From an uncultured Granulosicoccaceae bacterium (GTDB lineage Bacteria > Pseudomonadota > Gammaproteobacteria > Granulosicoccales > Granulosicoccaceae): 37,400 nucleotides of DNA. Positions 8,790 through 16,568 of this stretch are shown here, piece by piece; the stretch's first letter is position 1; the number at the start of each line of letters is the position of its first letter. The translations under genes were made by a program, and so were the position numbers. The stretch spans positions 1 to 37,400 of the forward strand of contig CALHNS010000006.1 of assembly GCA_938035125.1 (NCBI GenBank), written 5' to 3'. The notes under the pieces were generated by a model. It saw nothing but the letters and a program-made list of their open reading frames with translations, did no database searches and had not been told where the DNA came from.

Positions 8790-8880
8790 TGGCGGAGAGA
8801 GAGGGATTCGAACCCTCGATACGCTATTAACGTATACTCCCTTAGCAGGGGAGCGCTTTCGTCCACTCAGCCATCTCTCC
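8790..8880 (-). tRNA. tRNA-Ser(GCT)
   Basis: A 91-nt class II tRNA including encoded CCA. The acceptor stem is GGAGAGA/TCTCTCC with discriminator G. The anticodon loop CTGCTAA gives anticodon GCT (plus-strand 8844-8846), reading AGC/AGU. A long variable arm (TATACGTTAATAGCGTA) and the T-loop GGTTCGAAT are present. It lies 43 nt downstream of tRNA-Arg in the same transcript, a pairing usual next to csrA in Gammaproteobacteria. Confidence 0.97.
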
Positions 8881-8892
8881 GAATTCGGACGA

Positions 8893-8907
8893 CGTGTTCT
8901 GAACACG
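8893..8907. repeat. 15-bp palindrome between the two tRNA genes
   Basis: CGTGTTC-T-GAACACG is a perfect 7-bp dyad around one base in the 43-nt spacer between tRNA-Arg and tRNA-Ser. In the transcript it could fold with a longer loop and help processing, or as DNA it could bind a dimeric protein. I cannot tell which. Confidence 0.45.
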
Positions 8908-8923
8908 ACGGCTTGCAACTGAG

Positions 8924-9000
8924 TGGCGCGCCCGGAAGGATTCGAACCTCCGACCGCCTGGTTCGTAGCCAGGTACTCTATCCAACTGAGCTACGGGCGC
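8924..9000 (-). tRNA. tRNA-Arg(ACG)
   Basis: A 77-nt tRNA with encoded CCA. The acceptor stem is GCGCCCG/CGGGCGC with discriminator G; the D-arm is GCTCAGTTGGATAGAGT. The anticodon loop CTACGAA gives ACG (plus-strand 8964-8966), to be deaminated to inosine for CGN codons. The T-arm is GGAGGTTCGAATCCTTC. It is the first gene of the Arg-Ser tRNA transcript. Confidence 0.97.
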
Positions 9001-9021
9001 GTAATCAATTGCAAGTCAGTA

Positions 9022-9050
9022 ATTATGTACCACCACTGTGCTTGCGTCAA
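9022..9050 (-). promoter_or_regulatory. Sigma-70 promoter of the tRNA-Arg/tRNA-Ser transcript
   Basis: On the minus strand TTGACG (-35, 5 of 6 consensus bases) is followed by exactly 17 nt and CATAAT (-10, 5 of 6). Transcription would start near 9015, about 15 nt before the mature 5' end of tRNA-Arg. Confidence 0.8.
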
Positions 9051-9128
9051 CTGAATAAGGCTTATAAATAACGATCACTTTTGAACTGCACAAACAATGT
9101 GCTCTTTTCAATACCCATCAATCGCTTA

Positions 9129-9347
9129 CTAAGAAGCAATCTCCTCAGATTCCTCTTGATTTGAATTCGGCTCAGACTCACTCTTCTCGAGCTTGATTCG
9201 CTCGTAAATCTCTTCTCGATGCACAGCCACATCCTTCGGGGCGTTTACACCAATTCGAACCTGGTTACCTTTCACACCCAACACAGTCACGGTAACTTCG
9301 TCACCGATCATGAGGGTTTCACCAACCCGCCTGGTTAATATCAACAT
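9129..9347 (-). CDS. csrA: Carbon storage regulator CsrA
   Basis: 72 residues beginning [18 protein letters not shown], the conserved CsrA/RsmA N-terminus whose first strand helps form the RNA-binding face. The start is the ATG at 9347: it gives the family's usual N-terminus and has AGGGAG 7-8 nt upstream. An upstream in-frame start would add ten unrelated residues. CsrA is a dimeric translational regulator that binds GGA motifs in mRNA leaders and controls carbon flux, motility and biofilm. The C-terminal tail is acidic (about 55-72) and somewhat longer than in E. coli (61 residues). The position after lysC and before tRNA-Ser is the classic gammaproteobacterial order. It probably has its own promoter in the 302-bp region upstream. 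Confidence 0.97.
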   Translation of the reverse strand: MLILTRRVGETLMIGDEVTVTVLGVKGNQVRIGVNAPKDVAVHREEIYERIKLEKSESEPNSNQEESEEIAS

Positions 9348-9649
9348 AAGACCCACTCCCTGTTTATTTCGTGGCAATTGACGCCACTGCTTCTCAACAT
9401 ACCACCGGCTTGGGCACAGGTACGCGCACCTAGGCTAATGGCTTAATACGAAAAGTATGACATTTGAATTAGCAAATCGTGCTGAAAAAGCTTATTCCGC
9501 AGCACAAGTTAACAGTCGATGTACACCTTAAACTGAATAACGGTTATTTAGTCACAATTATCGTTGCTATCGCGTTAGATAATTGTCGTTAAGATGCATT
9601 AAAAGCGTGTGAACTTATACGTAGATTTACAATTTAGACACAATGTACG
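9348..9649. other. Intergenic region between lysC and csrA with two dyads
   Basis: This 302-bp stretch has no gene. It holds a perfect 9-bp inverted repeat, ACAATTATC (9554-9562) and GATAATTGT (9578-9586), with a 15-nt loop, and a 13-bp palindrome AATAAC-G-GTTATT (9536-9548). Neither is followed by a U-tract on the minus strand, so they are poor terminators. They lie about 190-240 bp upstream of csrA and may be regulatory. The csrA promoter must be here, but I could not single out a convincing hexamer pair. Confidence 0.4.
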
Positions 9650-10888
9650 TTAGGCGTTATGGGTTGATTCTGCCAATTCAAATTCTTCATGAAGTGCTCG
9701 CACACCCAGCTCTAAATATTTCTCATCAACCACTACAGACACTTTTATTTCTGAGGTGCTAATCATTTCCAAATTAATACCCGAATCGGCTAAGGCTCGA
9801 AACATCCGACTGGCAATGCCTGCATGAGAACGCATACCCACACCCACAATAGACAGCTTCACAATACGGTCGTTACCCACCACCGATTCAGCCGATAGTT
9901 CATCTTTTTTAGCCGTTAAAAATTCCACCACTTTTTCATAATCGCTACGATCAACCGTGAAGGTAAAATCGGTTGTGCCACCAATGCCTTTGTTTTGCAC
10001 GATCATGTCAACTTCAACATTAAGCTCTGATATAGGGCCTAAAATTTTGTAAGCAATGCCAGGTTGATCGGCAACACCCACAACCGTAATTTGGGCTTCA
10101 TTTCGATTGAACGCAATACCTGAGACCAGGGCTTGTTCCATTGTGTTTTCCTCATCATCGTAGGTAATTAGCGTGCCTTCACCGGGTTCAAACGTTGATA
10201 GCACTCGAAGCGGTACGTTGTATTTACCCGCAAATTCAACCGCTCGAATTTGTAACACTTTCGAGCCCAAGCTCGCCATTTCCAACATTTCTTCGAAGGT
10301 AATTTTCTCCAATCGCCGCGCGTTGGATTCCACTCTTGGGTCGGTGGTGTACACCCCATCGACATCGGTAAAGATTTGACATTCATCAGCACCCAGCGCA
10401 GCCGCCAAAGCCACCGCTGAGGTATCCGAACCTCCACGGCCTAAGGTGGTGATACTGCCATCAGCACTCACACCTTGAAAGCCTGCAACCACGGCAATGG
10501 ATCCTGCGCGGATGTCTTTCATGATGTTGTCGGTATCGATCGATTCAATACGTGCTTTACTGTGAGAATTGTCGGTCAGTATTTTTACTTGCCCACCGGT
10601 GTACGATCGTGCGTTGCACCCCAACGCTTTTAACGCCATACACAATAAAGCGATGGTGACTTGCTCGCCGGTGGACAGCAGTACATCCAATTCGCGCACA
10701 TCAACGGCGGAAGGTTGTATTTCTTTTGCAAGCCCAACCAAGCGATTGGTTTCACCCGACATGGCGGATACCACAACCACCACATCATCACCGTCATCGC
10801 GTGCTTGTTTCAGTTGTTGCGCCACGCGCTGTATACGCTCTACGGTACCTACCGAGGTACCCCCGAATTTTTTAACTAAAAATGCCAT
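9650..10888 (-). CDS. lysC: Aspartate kinase (monofunctional)
   Basis: 412 residues, the usual length of the alpha-type single-function aspartokinase found in Pseudomonas and many non-enteric Gammaproteobacteria. It phosphorylates L-aspartate, the first step to lysine, threonine, methionine and diaminopimelate. KFGGTSVG (7-14) begins the kinase domain; GRGGSDTSAVALAAALGA and FTDVDGVYTTDPR complete the nucleotide and substrate site. Two ACT domains (about 265-330 and 345-405) bind the feedback inhibitors. Its ATG overlaps the alaS stop by one base (TGATG), so translation is probably coupled to alaS. The alaS-lysC-csrA order is conserved across the group. Confidence 0.97.
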   Translation of the reverse strand: MAFLVKKFGGTSVGTVERIQRVAQQLKQARDDGDDVVVVVSAMSGETNRLVGLAKEIQPSAVDVRELDVLLSTGEQVTIALLCMALKALGCNARSYTGGQVKILTDNSHSKARIESIDTDNIMKDIRAGSIAVVAGFQGVSADGSITTLGRGGSDTSAVALAAALGADECQIFTDVDGVYTTDPRVESNARRLEKITFEEMLEMASLGSKVLQIRAVEFAGKYNVPLRVLSTFEPGEGTLITYDDEENTMEQALVSGIAFNRNEAQITVVGVADQPGIAYKILGPISELNVEVDMIVQNKGIGGTTDFTFTVDRSDYEKVVEFLTAKKDELSAESVVGNDRIVKLSIVGVGMRSHAGIASRMFRALADSGINLEMISTSEIKVSVVVDEKYLELGVRALHEEFELAESTHNA

Positions 10889-13497
10889 CAGGCTGCGCCT
10901 AATTCCTGCGTTACATGATCACGCACTTGCGCGATCGCATCGTTAATTTTATCTAAGGAATCAGCACCGCCTTGCGCTAAATCCGGTTTACCACCGCCTC
11001 GACCGTCCATTGCGGCCGCTGCAAGTTTCATTAAATCGCCCGCTTTTAACGAACCGTGTAGATCTTTACTCACTGCTGTGATTAGGGCGACCTTGCCGGC
11101 GTGTTCACTGGCCAATAGCACAACGTGCTTGGGTAAATCTTGACGCACCTGATCGACCACCGTGCGAAGCGCTTTTGCATCAGCACCAGGCACCACTTGC
11201 GCAAGAAAGGCAACGCCTGCAATATCCTCAGCTTGACCTGACACCGACTTCCCTGCTTGTGCTGACAACTTAGCCGACACCTGCTCCAATTCACGGTTAA
11301 GTTCTTTGTGACGCGCTAGGGTTTGCTCTAGTTTTGAAACCACCTCGTTGGGGCTGGTTTTCAAAAGCGCGGCGCATTGGCGTAAGGTGTGGTCAACCGA
11401 TTGGGAGTACTGTAATGCGGCATCACCACTGACGGCTTCAATTCGGCGCACGCCAGCAGCCGTTCCTGATTCAGAAATGACCCGAACCGCCCCCATATCA
11501 CCAGTAGCGGCAACGTGAGTTCCACCGCACAGCTCAACAGAATTATCGCCTAAGGTAACCACGCGCACACGCTCACCATATTTTTCACCAAATAAGGCCA
11601 TCGCCCCTGCATCTAGCGCATCTTGCATGCTCATCTCTTCAATATGGCACGGGCTGTTGCGACGAATTTCCTCATCTACCCATTGCTCAATACGCATCAT
11701 GTCCTCATCACTGATGGGGCCAGTATGAGAAAAATCAAAACGCAACTGCTTATCGTTTACCAACGAACCCTTTTGTTCTACGTGCTGGCCTAGTACGGCT
11801 CGAAGGGCACCGTGTAATAAGTGAGTGGCAGAATGATGCGATTGAATGCGATGACGCCGGTGTGTGGCGATGTCCGCTTGCACACTATCGCCAACGGATA
11901 GGGCTCCTGCTGCAACACTTACGCTGTGCAGGAATGCTTGGTCAGTTTTCTGCGTATCGAGCACGTCGGCAAGCGTGCCATCGTTCGTGGTGATCTGGCC
12001 GGTATCACCCACTTGCCCACCAGATTCTGCGTAGAACGGTGTTTGATCTAGCACCACAACTCCGGATTGGCCCGCGTTTATAGTATCCACCGATGCACCA
12101 TCGATATAAAGTTCTGCTATCGATGCTTGCGCACTTTGTTCGGTATACCCTAAGAATTTCGTTACGGCTTTGGTTTTTATATTGGCGGTGGCATCCACAC
12201 CGAAATTACTGGCTGCTCGCGCTCGTTCGCGCTGTGCTTCCATATGCACTTCAAACCCATGAGTATCGATCTTTAGATCACGTTCACGAGCAATGTCGGC
12301 GGTTAAATCGACTGGGAAGCCGTAAGTATCGTAAAGCTTAAAGACCACATCACCTGGAACCGTGTTACCGACAAGCTGCGCAATTTCTCCATCCAAGATG
12401 GCAAGACCTGCGGTAAGGGTTTTATCAAAGCGTTGCTCTTCTAACAATAATTGCTCAACCACTTGATCTGATGCTTTCTCCAGTTCTGGGTAAGCCTGTC
12501 CCATCGCATCGACTAATGGCGCAACCAATTTATGGAAGAACGCATCGGTTGCACCCAGTTTATTGCCATGGCGAACCGCTCGACGAATTATTCGTCGTAA
12601 CACATACCCTCGCCCCTCGTTACTCGGCAATACGCCATCAACGATCATGAAGGCACAACTTCGTATGTGGTCGGCCACTACTTTTAACGATGCGTTGCCT
12701 AAATCTTCGGTGCCGATAATGGCAGCGGTTTTTTTTATCAGCCCATCGAATAAATCGATTTCGTAGTTGTTGTGTACGTGTTGCAACACGGCCGCCATGC
12801 GTTCAAGACCCATACCGGTATCAACCGACGGTTTCGGCAATGGCGACATGGTGCCATCGGCTGAACGGTCGAATTGCATGAAAACTAAGTTCCAAATTTC
12901 GATAAAACGATCGCCGTCCTCTTCTGGCGAACCAGGCGGACCACCCCAGACATCAGCACCGTGATCAAAAAATATTTCTGAGCAAGGACCACAAGGACCT
13001 GTATCACCCATCATCCAAAAATTGTCTTTGGCACCTATTCGAATCACCCGCTCGGCCGGCACGCCAATTTTATCTATCCAAATCGATTCGGCTTCATCGT
13101 CTTCTTCAAAAACGGTAATCCATAATTTATCTGCCGGCAAAGCAAGCTCTTGCGTTAAGAACTCCCAAGCAAACTGGATAGCGTCTTCTTTGAAGTAATC
13201 ACCGAAGCTGAAGTTACCCAACATTTCGAAAAAGGTATGGTGGCGTGCGGTGTAGCCCACATTGTCTAGATCGTTGTGCTTTCCCCCCGCACGCACGCAT
13301 CGCTGCGAGGTGGTGGCACGCTGGTATTGACGGGTTTCAGCCCCGGTAAATAGGTCTTTAAACTGGACCATACCTGCGTTGGTGAATAACAGGGTTTTAT
13401 CGGTACCAGGCACCAACGAGCTAGATGCCACGATTTCATGGCCTCGCTGAGCGAAAAAGTTTAAGAACTTATCGCGAATATCGGATGTGGACGTCAT
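10888..13497 (-). CDS. alaS: Alanine-tRNA ligase
   Basis: 869 residues, normal for bacterial AlaRS. The N-terminal catalytic core has the class II motifs ([48 protein letters not shown]). The editing domain has [12 protein letters not shown] and the zinc motif CGGTH near residue 656. The DHHA1 C-terminal domain ends with [14 protein letters not shown]. It charges tRNA-Ala and clears mischarged Ser/Gly-tRNA-Ala. It follows recX by 52 bp and is coupled to lysC. The ribosome site before the ATG at 13497 is weak, which is odd for a highly expressed gene, but no better start is present. Confidence 0.98.
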   Translation of the reverse strand: MTSTSDIRDKFLNFFAQRGHEIVASSSLVPGTDKTLLFTNAGMVQFKDLFTGAETRQYQRATTSQRCVRAGGKHNDLDNVGYTARHHTFFEMLGNFSFGDYFKEDAIQFAWEFLTQELALPADKLWITVFEEDDEAESIWIDKIGVPAERVIRIGAKDNFWMMGDTGPCGPCSEIFFDHGADVWGGPPGSPEEDGDRFIEIWNLVFMQFDRSADGTMSPLPKPSVDTGMGLERMAAVLQHVHNNYEIDLFDGLIKKTAAIIGTEDLGNASLKVVADHIRSCAFMIVDGVLPSNEGRGYVLRRIIRRAVRHGNKLGATDAFFHKLVAPLVDAMGQAYPELEKASDQVVEQLLLEEQRFDKTLTAGLAILDGEIAQLVGNTVPGDVVFKLYDTYGFPVDLTADIARERDLKIDTHGFEVHMEAQRERARAASNFGVDATANIKTKAVTKFLGYTEQSAQASIAELYIDGASVDTINAGQSGVVVLDQTPFYAESGGQVGDTGQITTNDGTLADVLDTQKTDQAFLHSVSVAAGALSVGDSVQADIATHRRHRIQSHHSATHLLHGALRAVLGQHVEQKGSLVNDKQLRFDFSHTGPISDEDMMRIEQWVDEEIRRNSPCHIEEMSMQDALDAGAMALFGEKYGERVRVVTLGDNSVELCGGTHVAATGDMGAVRVISESGTAAGVRRIEAVSGDAALQYSQSVDHTLRQCAALLKTSPNEVVSKLEQTLARHKELNRELEQVSAKLSAQAGKSVSGQAEDIAGVAFLAQVVPGADAKALRTVVDQVRQDLPKHVVLLASEHAGKVALITAVSKDLHGSLKAGDLMKLAAAAMDGRGGGKPDLAQGGADSLDKINDAIAQVRDHVTQELGAA

Positions 13498-13549
13498 CAG
13501 GATTTCAGTTGACTGGAAACCCTTAGAATTGTAGCCAGTTAACCGGCTT

Positions 13550-14056
13550 TCATGTCTCGTCAGACGGCCCGTTCAAACAATTATCCAGCGCTCGATGTGC
13601 GGTACTTGGCGAAAAACCCCTCGATTGAAGGAATCTGGCCACTCTACCGCGCTGTCTTTGAGAAGAATCGGCCAGCTCAGCATGATTAAATCGGGACTGC
13701 AAAGCTTCTACCGCTTGCGCGACCCAATCGGTATCCAGTTCGTTGATGACCTCGGAGATCAGGTTGCGATCAATGCCGCGCTCCTGCAATTTCGCCCGAA
13801 TTGACAGAGGGCCAAAGCCTTTACGAAGCCGTTGCTCTGTAAACATGGTGGCGAATCGAACATCGCATTGATAGCCTTCGTGCTGCAACTGCTCCAGCAC
13901 CGCATCGACCACGTCACACGGCACATCGCGCTTGGACAGCTTAGTTTCAATTTCCATTCGCGAATGTTCGCGAGTAACCAATAATTTAACGGCCTTCAAA
14001 TAGGCCTGACGAAAGGTTTCAGCAGCCTCTCGATCTTCAACCATAGCAGCGCTCAC
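13550..14056 (-). CDS. recX: Regulatory protein RecX
   Basis: RecX binds RecA filaments and limits their growth and activity. Typical family stretches are present: [50 protein letters not shown] and [20 protein letters not shown], three helical repeats in all. I place the start at the GTG at 14056 (168 residues), because AAGGAG (14065-14070) then lies 8 nt away. The upstream GTG at 14065 overlaps that ribosome site, and the ATG at 14044 is too far from it. It follows recA by 185 bp containing strong hairpins, so its level is probably set by partial termination or attenuation of the recA message. Confidence 0.93.
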   Translation of the reverse strand: MSAAMVEDREAAETFRQAYLKAVKLLVTREHSRMEIETKLSKRDVPCDVVDAVLEQLQHEGYQCDVRFATMFTEQRLRKGFGPLSIRAKLQERGIDRNLISEVINELDTDWVAQAVEALQSRFNHAELADSSQRQRGRVARFLQSRGFSPSTAHRALDNCLNGPSDET

Positions 14057-14112
14057 AAACAACACTCCTTAATGCATAGTTTGGCGATAGATGGGCAAAT
14101 AACGTGTATTTA

Positions 14113-14165
14113 GGCCAGACCACTCGTCAGGCCGTGTGCTAATTATTGAGTTACTAGCACACGGC
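14113..14165 (-). promoter_or_regulatory. Two overlapping hairpins in the recA-recX spacer
   Basis: In the minus-strand message the first hairpin pairs TAGCACACGGC-type arms over 11 perfect base pairs (plus-strand arms 14131-14141 and 14155-14165) around a 13-nt loop. The second pairs 14113-14120 with 14126-14133 (8 bp, one mismatch, 5-nt loop). They share bases 14131-14133, so full pairing of both is mutually exclusive. No U-tract follows. They may slow or attenuate read-through into recX, or stabilise the recA 3' end. Confidence 0.5.
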
Positions 14166-14241
14166 ACAGCGAGGGTAAGGCGATACCACAAGAGCGGCAT
14201 ATTAGCGGCTCAACAGTGGCACGATAGCAGTGGGTTAACGC

Positions 14242-15387
14242 TTACGCTTTTTCAAGCTTTGGTTTTTTAGCGTCATCCGCTTTTTTACCGCCTTTTTTAA
14301 CATCGGCTGCATTGGCTTTTAAAGCAGCTTCCTCTGCGTCGTTAGCTACAGCATCGGCATTCTCAGCGGTCGGTTTCTTTTCTGCCGCAGCCCCAGCCGG
14401 TGCTAACAATAAGTTTCGCAAGTTGTTATCGATTTCATTGGCAATATCAGGGTTCTCTTTCAAGTAACCGCGCACGTTCTCTTTACCTTGGCCAATACGA
14501 TCACCTTTGTAGCTGTACCAAGCACCCGCCTTGTCAACCAAATTATGCTCAACACCGTGATCGATAAGCTCGCCTTCACGTGAAGAGCCTTCGCCATAAA
14601 GAATTTGAAATTCGGTTTGTCTGAACGGTGGCGCCATTTTATTTTTCACCACCTTAACGCGTGTTTCGTTGCCAACAATTTCATCCCCTTTCTTAACCGC
14701 ACCGATACGACGAATATCTAAGCGCACAGAGGAATAAAATTTCAGCGCATTACCACCGGTTGTGGTTTCAGGGCTGCCGAACATAACACCGATTTTCATA
14801 CGAATTTGGTTGATGAAGATAACCAATGTATTGGTGCGTTTTATATTGGACGTAAGCTTTCTCAGTGCCTGTGACATTAAGCGCGCGTGCAGCCCCACGT
14901 GGGAGTCGCCCATATCGCCTTCAATTTCAGCCTTAGGAGTTAGAGCGGCTACTGAATCTACAATGATGACGTCAACCCCGCCGGAGCGAACCAGCATGTC
15001 GGTGATTTCTAATGCCTGATCGCCTGTATCGGGCTGAGAGATCAATAAGTCATCAACATTGACGCCTAATTTGGCCGCGTAGGTTGGGTCTAGTGCGTGC
15101 TCAGCATCAACGAATGCGGCGGTACCACCGGCTTTTTGACATTCTGCAACCACTTGCAGCGTTAGCGTGGTTTTACCCGAACTTTCCGGGCCATAAATTT
15201 CACACACTCGGCCACGCGGCAAGCCACCAATGCCTAACGCTACGTCTAAGCCTAAGATACCGGTTGAGATTACATCGATGTCTCGCGTGTCGGTGGAATC
15301 GCCCATGCGCATGATGGCGCCTTTACCAAACTGCTTTTCGATTTGCCCAAGGGCTGCGCTGAGTGCTTTTTTGCGATTGTCTTCCAA
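14242..15387 (-). CDS. recA: Recombinase RecA
   Basis: 381 residues. RecA forms filaments on single-stranded DNA, drives strand exchange, and triggers LexA cleavage in the SOS response. Walker [10 protein letters not shown] lies at 66-74; [24 protein letters not shown] holds Walker B and loop 1; [28 protein letters not shown] holds loop 2. The C-terminal tail (about 335-381) is Ala/Lys/Glu-rich and longer than in E. coli (353 residues in total). The start codon is TTG at 15387: it gives the family-like [23 protein letters not shown], has GGAG 7 nt upstream, and no in-frame ATG or GTG exists between it and the upstream stop. A LexA box lies 114-133 bp upstream. Confidence 0.98.
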   Translation of the reverse strand: MEDNRKKALSAALGQIEKQFGKGAIMRMGDSTDTRDIDVISTGILGLDVALGIGGLPRGRVCEIYGPESSGKTTLTLQVVAECQKAGGTAAFVDAEHALDPTYAAKLGVNVDDLLISQPDTGDQALEITDMLVRSGGVDVIIVDSVAALTPKAEIEGDMGDSHVGLHARLMSQALRKLTSNIKRTNTLVIFINQIRMKIGVMFGSPETTTGGNALKFYSSVRLDIRRIGAVKKGDEIVGNETRVKVVKNKMAPPFRQTEFQILYGEGSSREGELIDHGVEHNLVDKAGAWYSYKGDRIGQGKENVRGYLKENPDIANEIDNNLRNLLLAPAGAAAEKKPTAENADAVANDAEEAALKANAADVKKGGKKADDAKKPKLEKA

Positions 15388-15500
15388 GGTGGTTCTCCGT
15401 GATCGTTTTTTGAAAATTTGGGTGATTCAGTGCTTCCTGCAGCACCTGAAAAACAAGTATTTCACACCCGATGCAAAGAGCTTAGCGCAAAAATGAGAAC

Positions 15501-15520
15501 TACTGGTAATTTTTTCAGTA
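15501..15520. promoter_or_regulatory. LexA (SOS) box of recA
   Basis: TACTG, 10 bases, then CAGTA: a 20-bp site matching the gammaproteobacterial LexA operator outline (CTG-N10-CAG plus the flanking TA on both sides). The positions next to the half-sites deviate from the consensus CTGT/ACAG. It sits upstream of recA and after the small coiled-coil gene, which is where SOS control of recA is expected. Confidence 0.8.
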
Positions 15521-15581
15521 TTTGATTGTAAACATTCCAATAGCGCCACCAACAGACGCTGCGATGACGGCGATAAACGCT

Positions 15582-15923
15582 TTATTTTGGCTCAAGATTT
15601 AATTCAGCTAAGCAGGCATTTTCCGAACCTGGCTCGGCAGCTTCTCGCTCTTCACACAAAGTGCGTAATTCTTGCTCAAGATCATTTTGCCGCTGCGCTT
15701 GTTCAGTTCGTTTTAAATCCAATTCAGCACGCTTGTTTATCGTGTCGTCACGTTGTTTGATAGCCTCATTCAATTCAGACTTTTTCTTAAGAATGAAGTT
15801 CTCTAATTCTTCAACCGTCATGGATTGCTGCGCATTGGCTGCAGCGCCGATAAAAAGCAGACCGGTACCTACCAAGGTTGTCTTAATTGCCATCTTGGCT
15901 TTGCCAGGGAGCCATTCCATCAT
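15582..15923 (-). CDS. Small exported coiled-coil protein
   Basis: 113 residues, of no family I can name. A hydrophobic stretch (about 13-30) ends in GAAANAQQ, a good signal peptidase I site near residue 32. The mature part, about 37-95, is highly charged with heptad-like spacing (EELENFILKKKSELNEAIKQRDD and KRTEQAQRQNDLEQELRTL), hence a probable periplasmic coiled coil. Two cysteines near the end (CEEREAAEPGSENAC) could form a disulfide. Its ATG overlaps the stop of the pncC gene (ATGA), so it is translated in coupling with pncC. Both overlap and signal peptide argue that it is a real gene. Confidence 0.75.
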   Translation of the reverse strand: MMEWLPGKAKMAIKTTLVGTGLLFIGAAANAQQSMTVEELENFILKKKSELNEAIKQRDDTINKRAELDLKRTEQAQRQNDLEQELRTLCEEREAAEPGSENACLAELNLEPK

Positions 15924-16480
15924 TCGCTTAAATCCTCTTTTTCCGTAACGTTCAATGCGTTCAGACGCGCGATGGTACCACGCAACGCAGCTTCCACAGC
16001 AGCTTGTCGAATCGCGTTACGTTCGCCATCAAAAACACAGCATTCAGCGTCTATTTCATGACGGTTTTGTACAGGAATTGACCAAGCTATCCATACCGTT
16101 CCCACAGGCTTATCCTCGGTTCCTCCGTCAGGACCTGCAATACCGCTGATCGCGATAGACACATCGGCAATATCGCGCTTTCGGGCCCCTTCAGCCATCG
16201 CTTTCACCACCGCCTCGCTAACCGCGCCATGATCGGCTAAGGTGCGCGCCGGTACATCCAATACCCGCCGTTTCGTATCGTTGCTGTAACTCACCACACC
16301 GGTTTTAAAGTACGCAGAACTTCCAGCCAATGAGGTAATTTCAGCGGCTACCAACCCACCGGTACAGGATTCTGCGGTAGTAATAGTGAATCCGTGTTGC
16401 AACAATAACGCAGACAACTCTTCCATCACCGAAGGCGATTCTGACGTGGTAGCGGCTTGGGGTTTATCAGACGTGTTCAA
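15920..16480 (-). CDS. pncC: CinA C-terminal-domain protein, nicotinamide-nucleotide amidohydrolase (PncC)
   Basis: PncC deamidates nicotinamide mononucleotide to nicotinate mononucleotide in pyridine-nucleotide salvage. The CinA-type core is clear: TAESCTGGLVAAEIT, GSSAYFKTGVVSYSN, SEAVVKAMAEGAR, and AISGIAGPDGGTEDKPVGTVWIAW. The frame is open upstream to a TTG at 16540 (206 residues). I prefer the TTG at 16480 (186 residues), preceded by AAGAGA at 7 nt; an ATG further in, at the MEEL residues, would also fit the family length of about 165. It diverges from mutS. In E. coli, too, pncC (ygaD) stands between mutS and recA. The downstream partner is the coiled-coil gene. Confidence 0.92.
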   Translation of the reverse strand: MNTSDKPQAATTSESPSVMEELSALLLQHGFTITTAESCTGGLVAAEITSLAGSSAYFKTGVVSYSNDTKRRVLDVPARTLADHGAVSEAVVKAMAEGARKRDIADVSIAISGIAGPDGGTEDKPVGTVWIAWSIPVQNRHEIDAECCVFDGERNAIRQAAVEAALRGTIARLNALNVTEKEDLSE

Positions 16481-16568
16481 CTCTCGATCTCTTATTTTCA
16501 ACAGGGCTAGACAGTGGGCATTATGAACGGCAACGACCAATCGGTGCAGACGTTGTTACACTTTGCCC

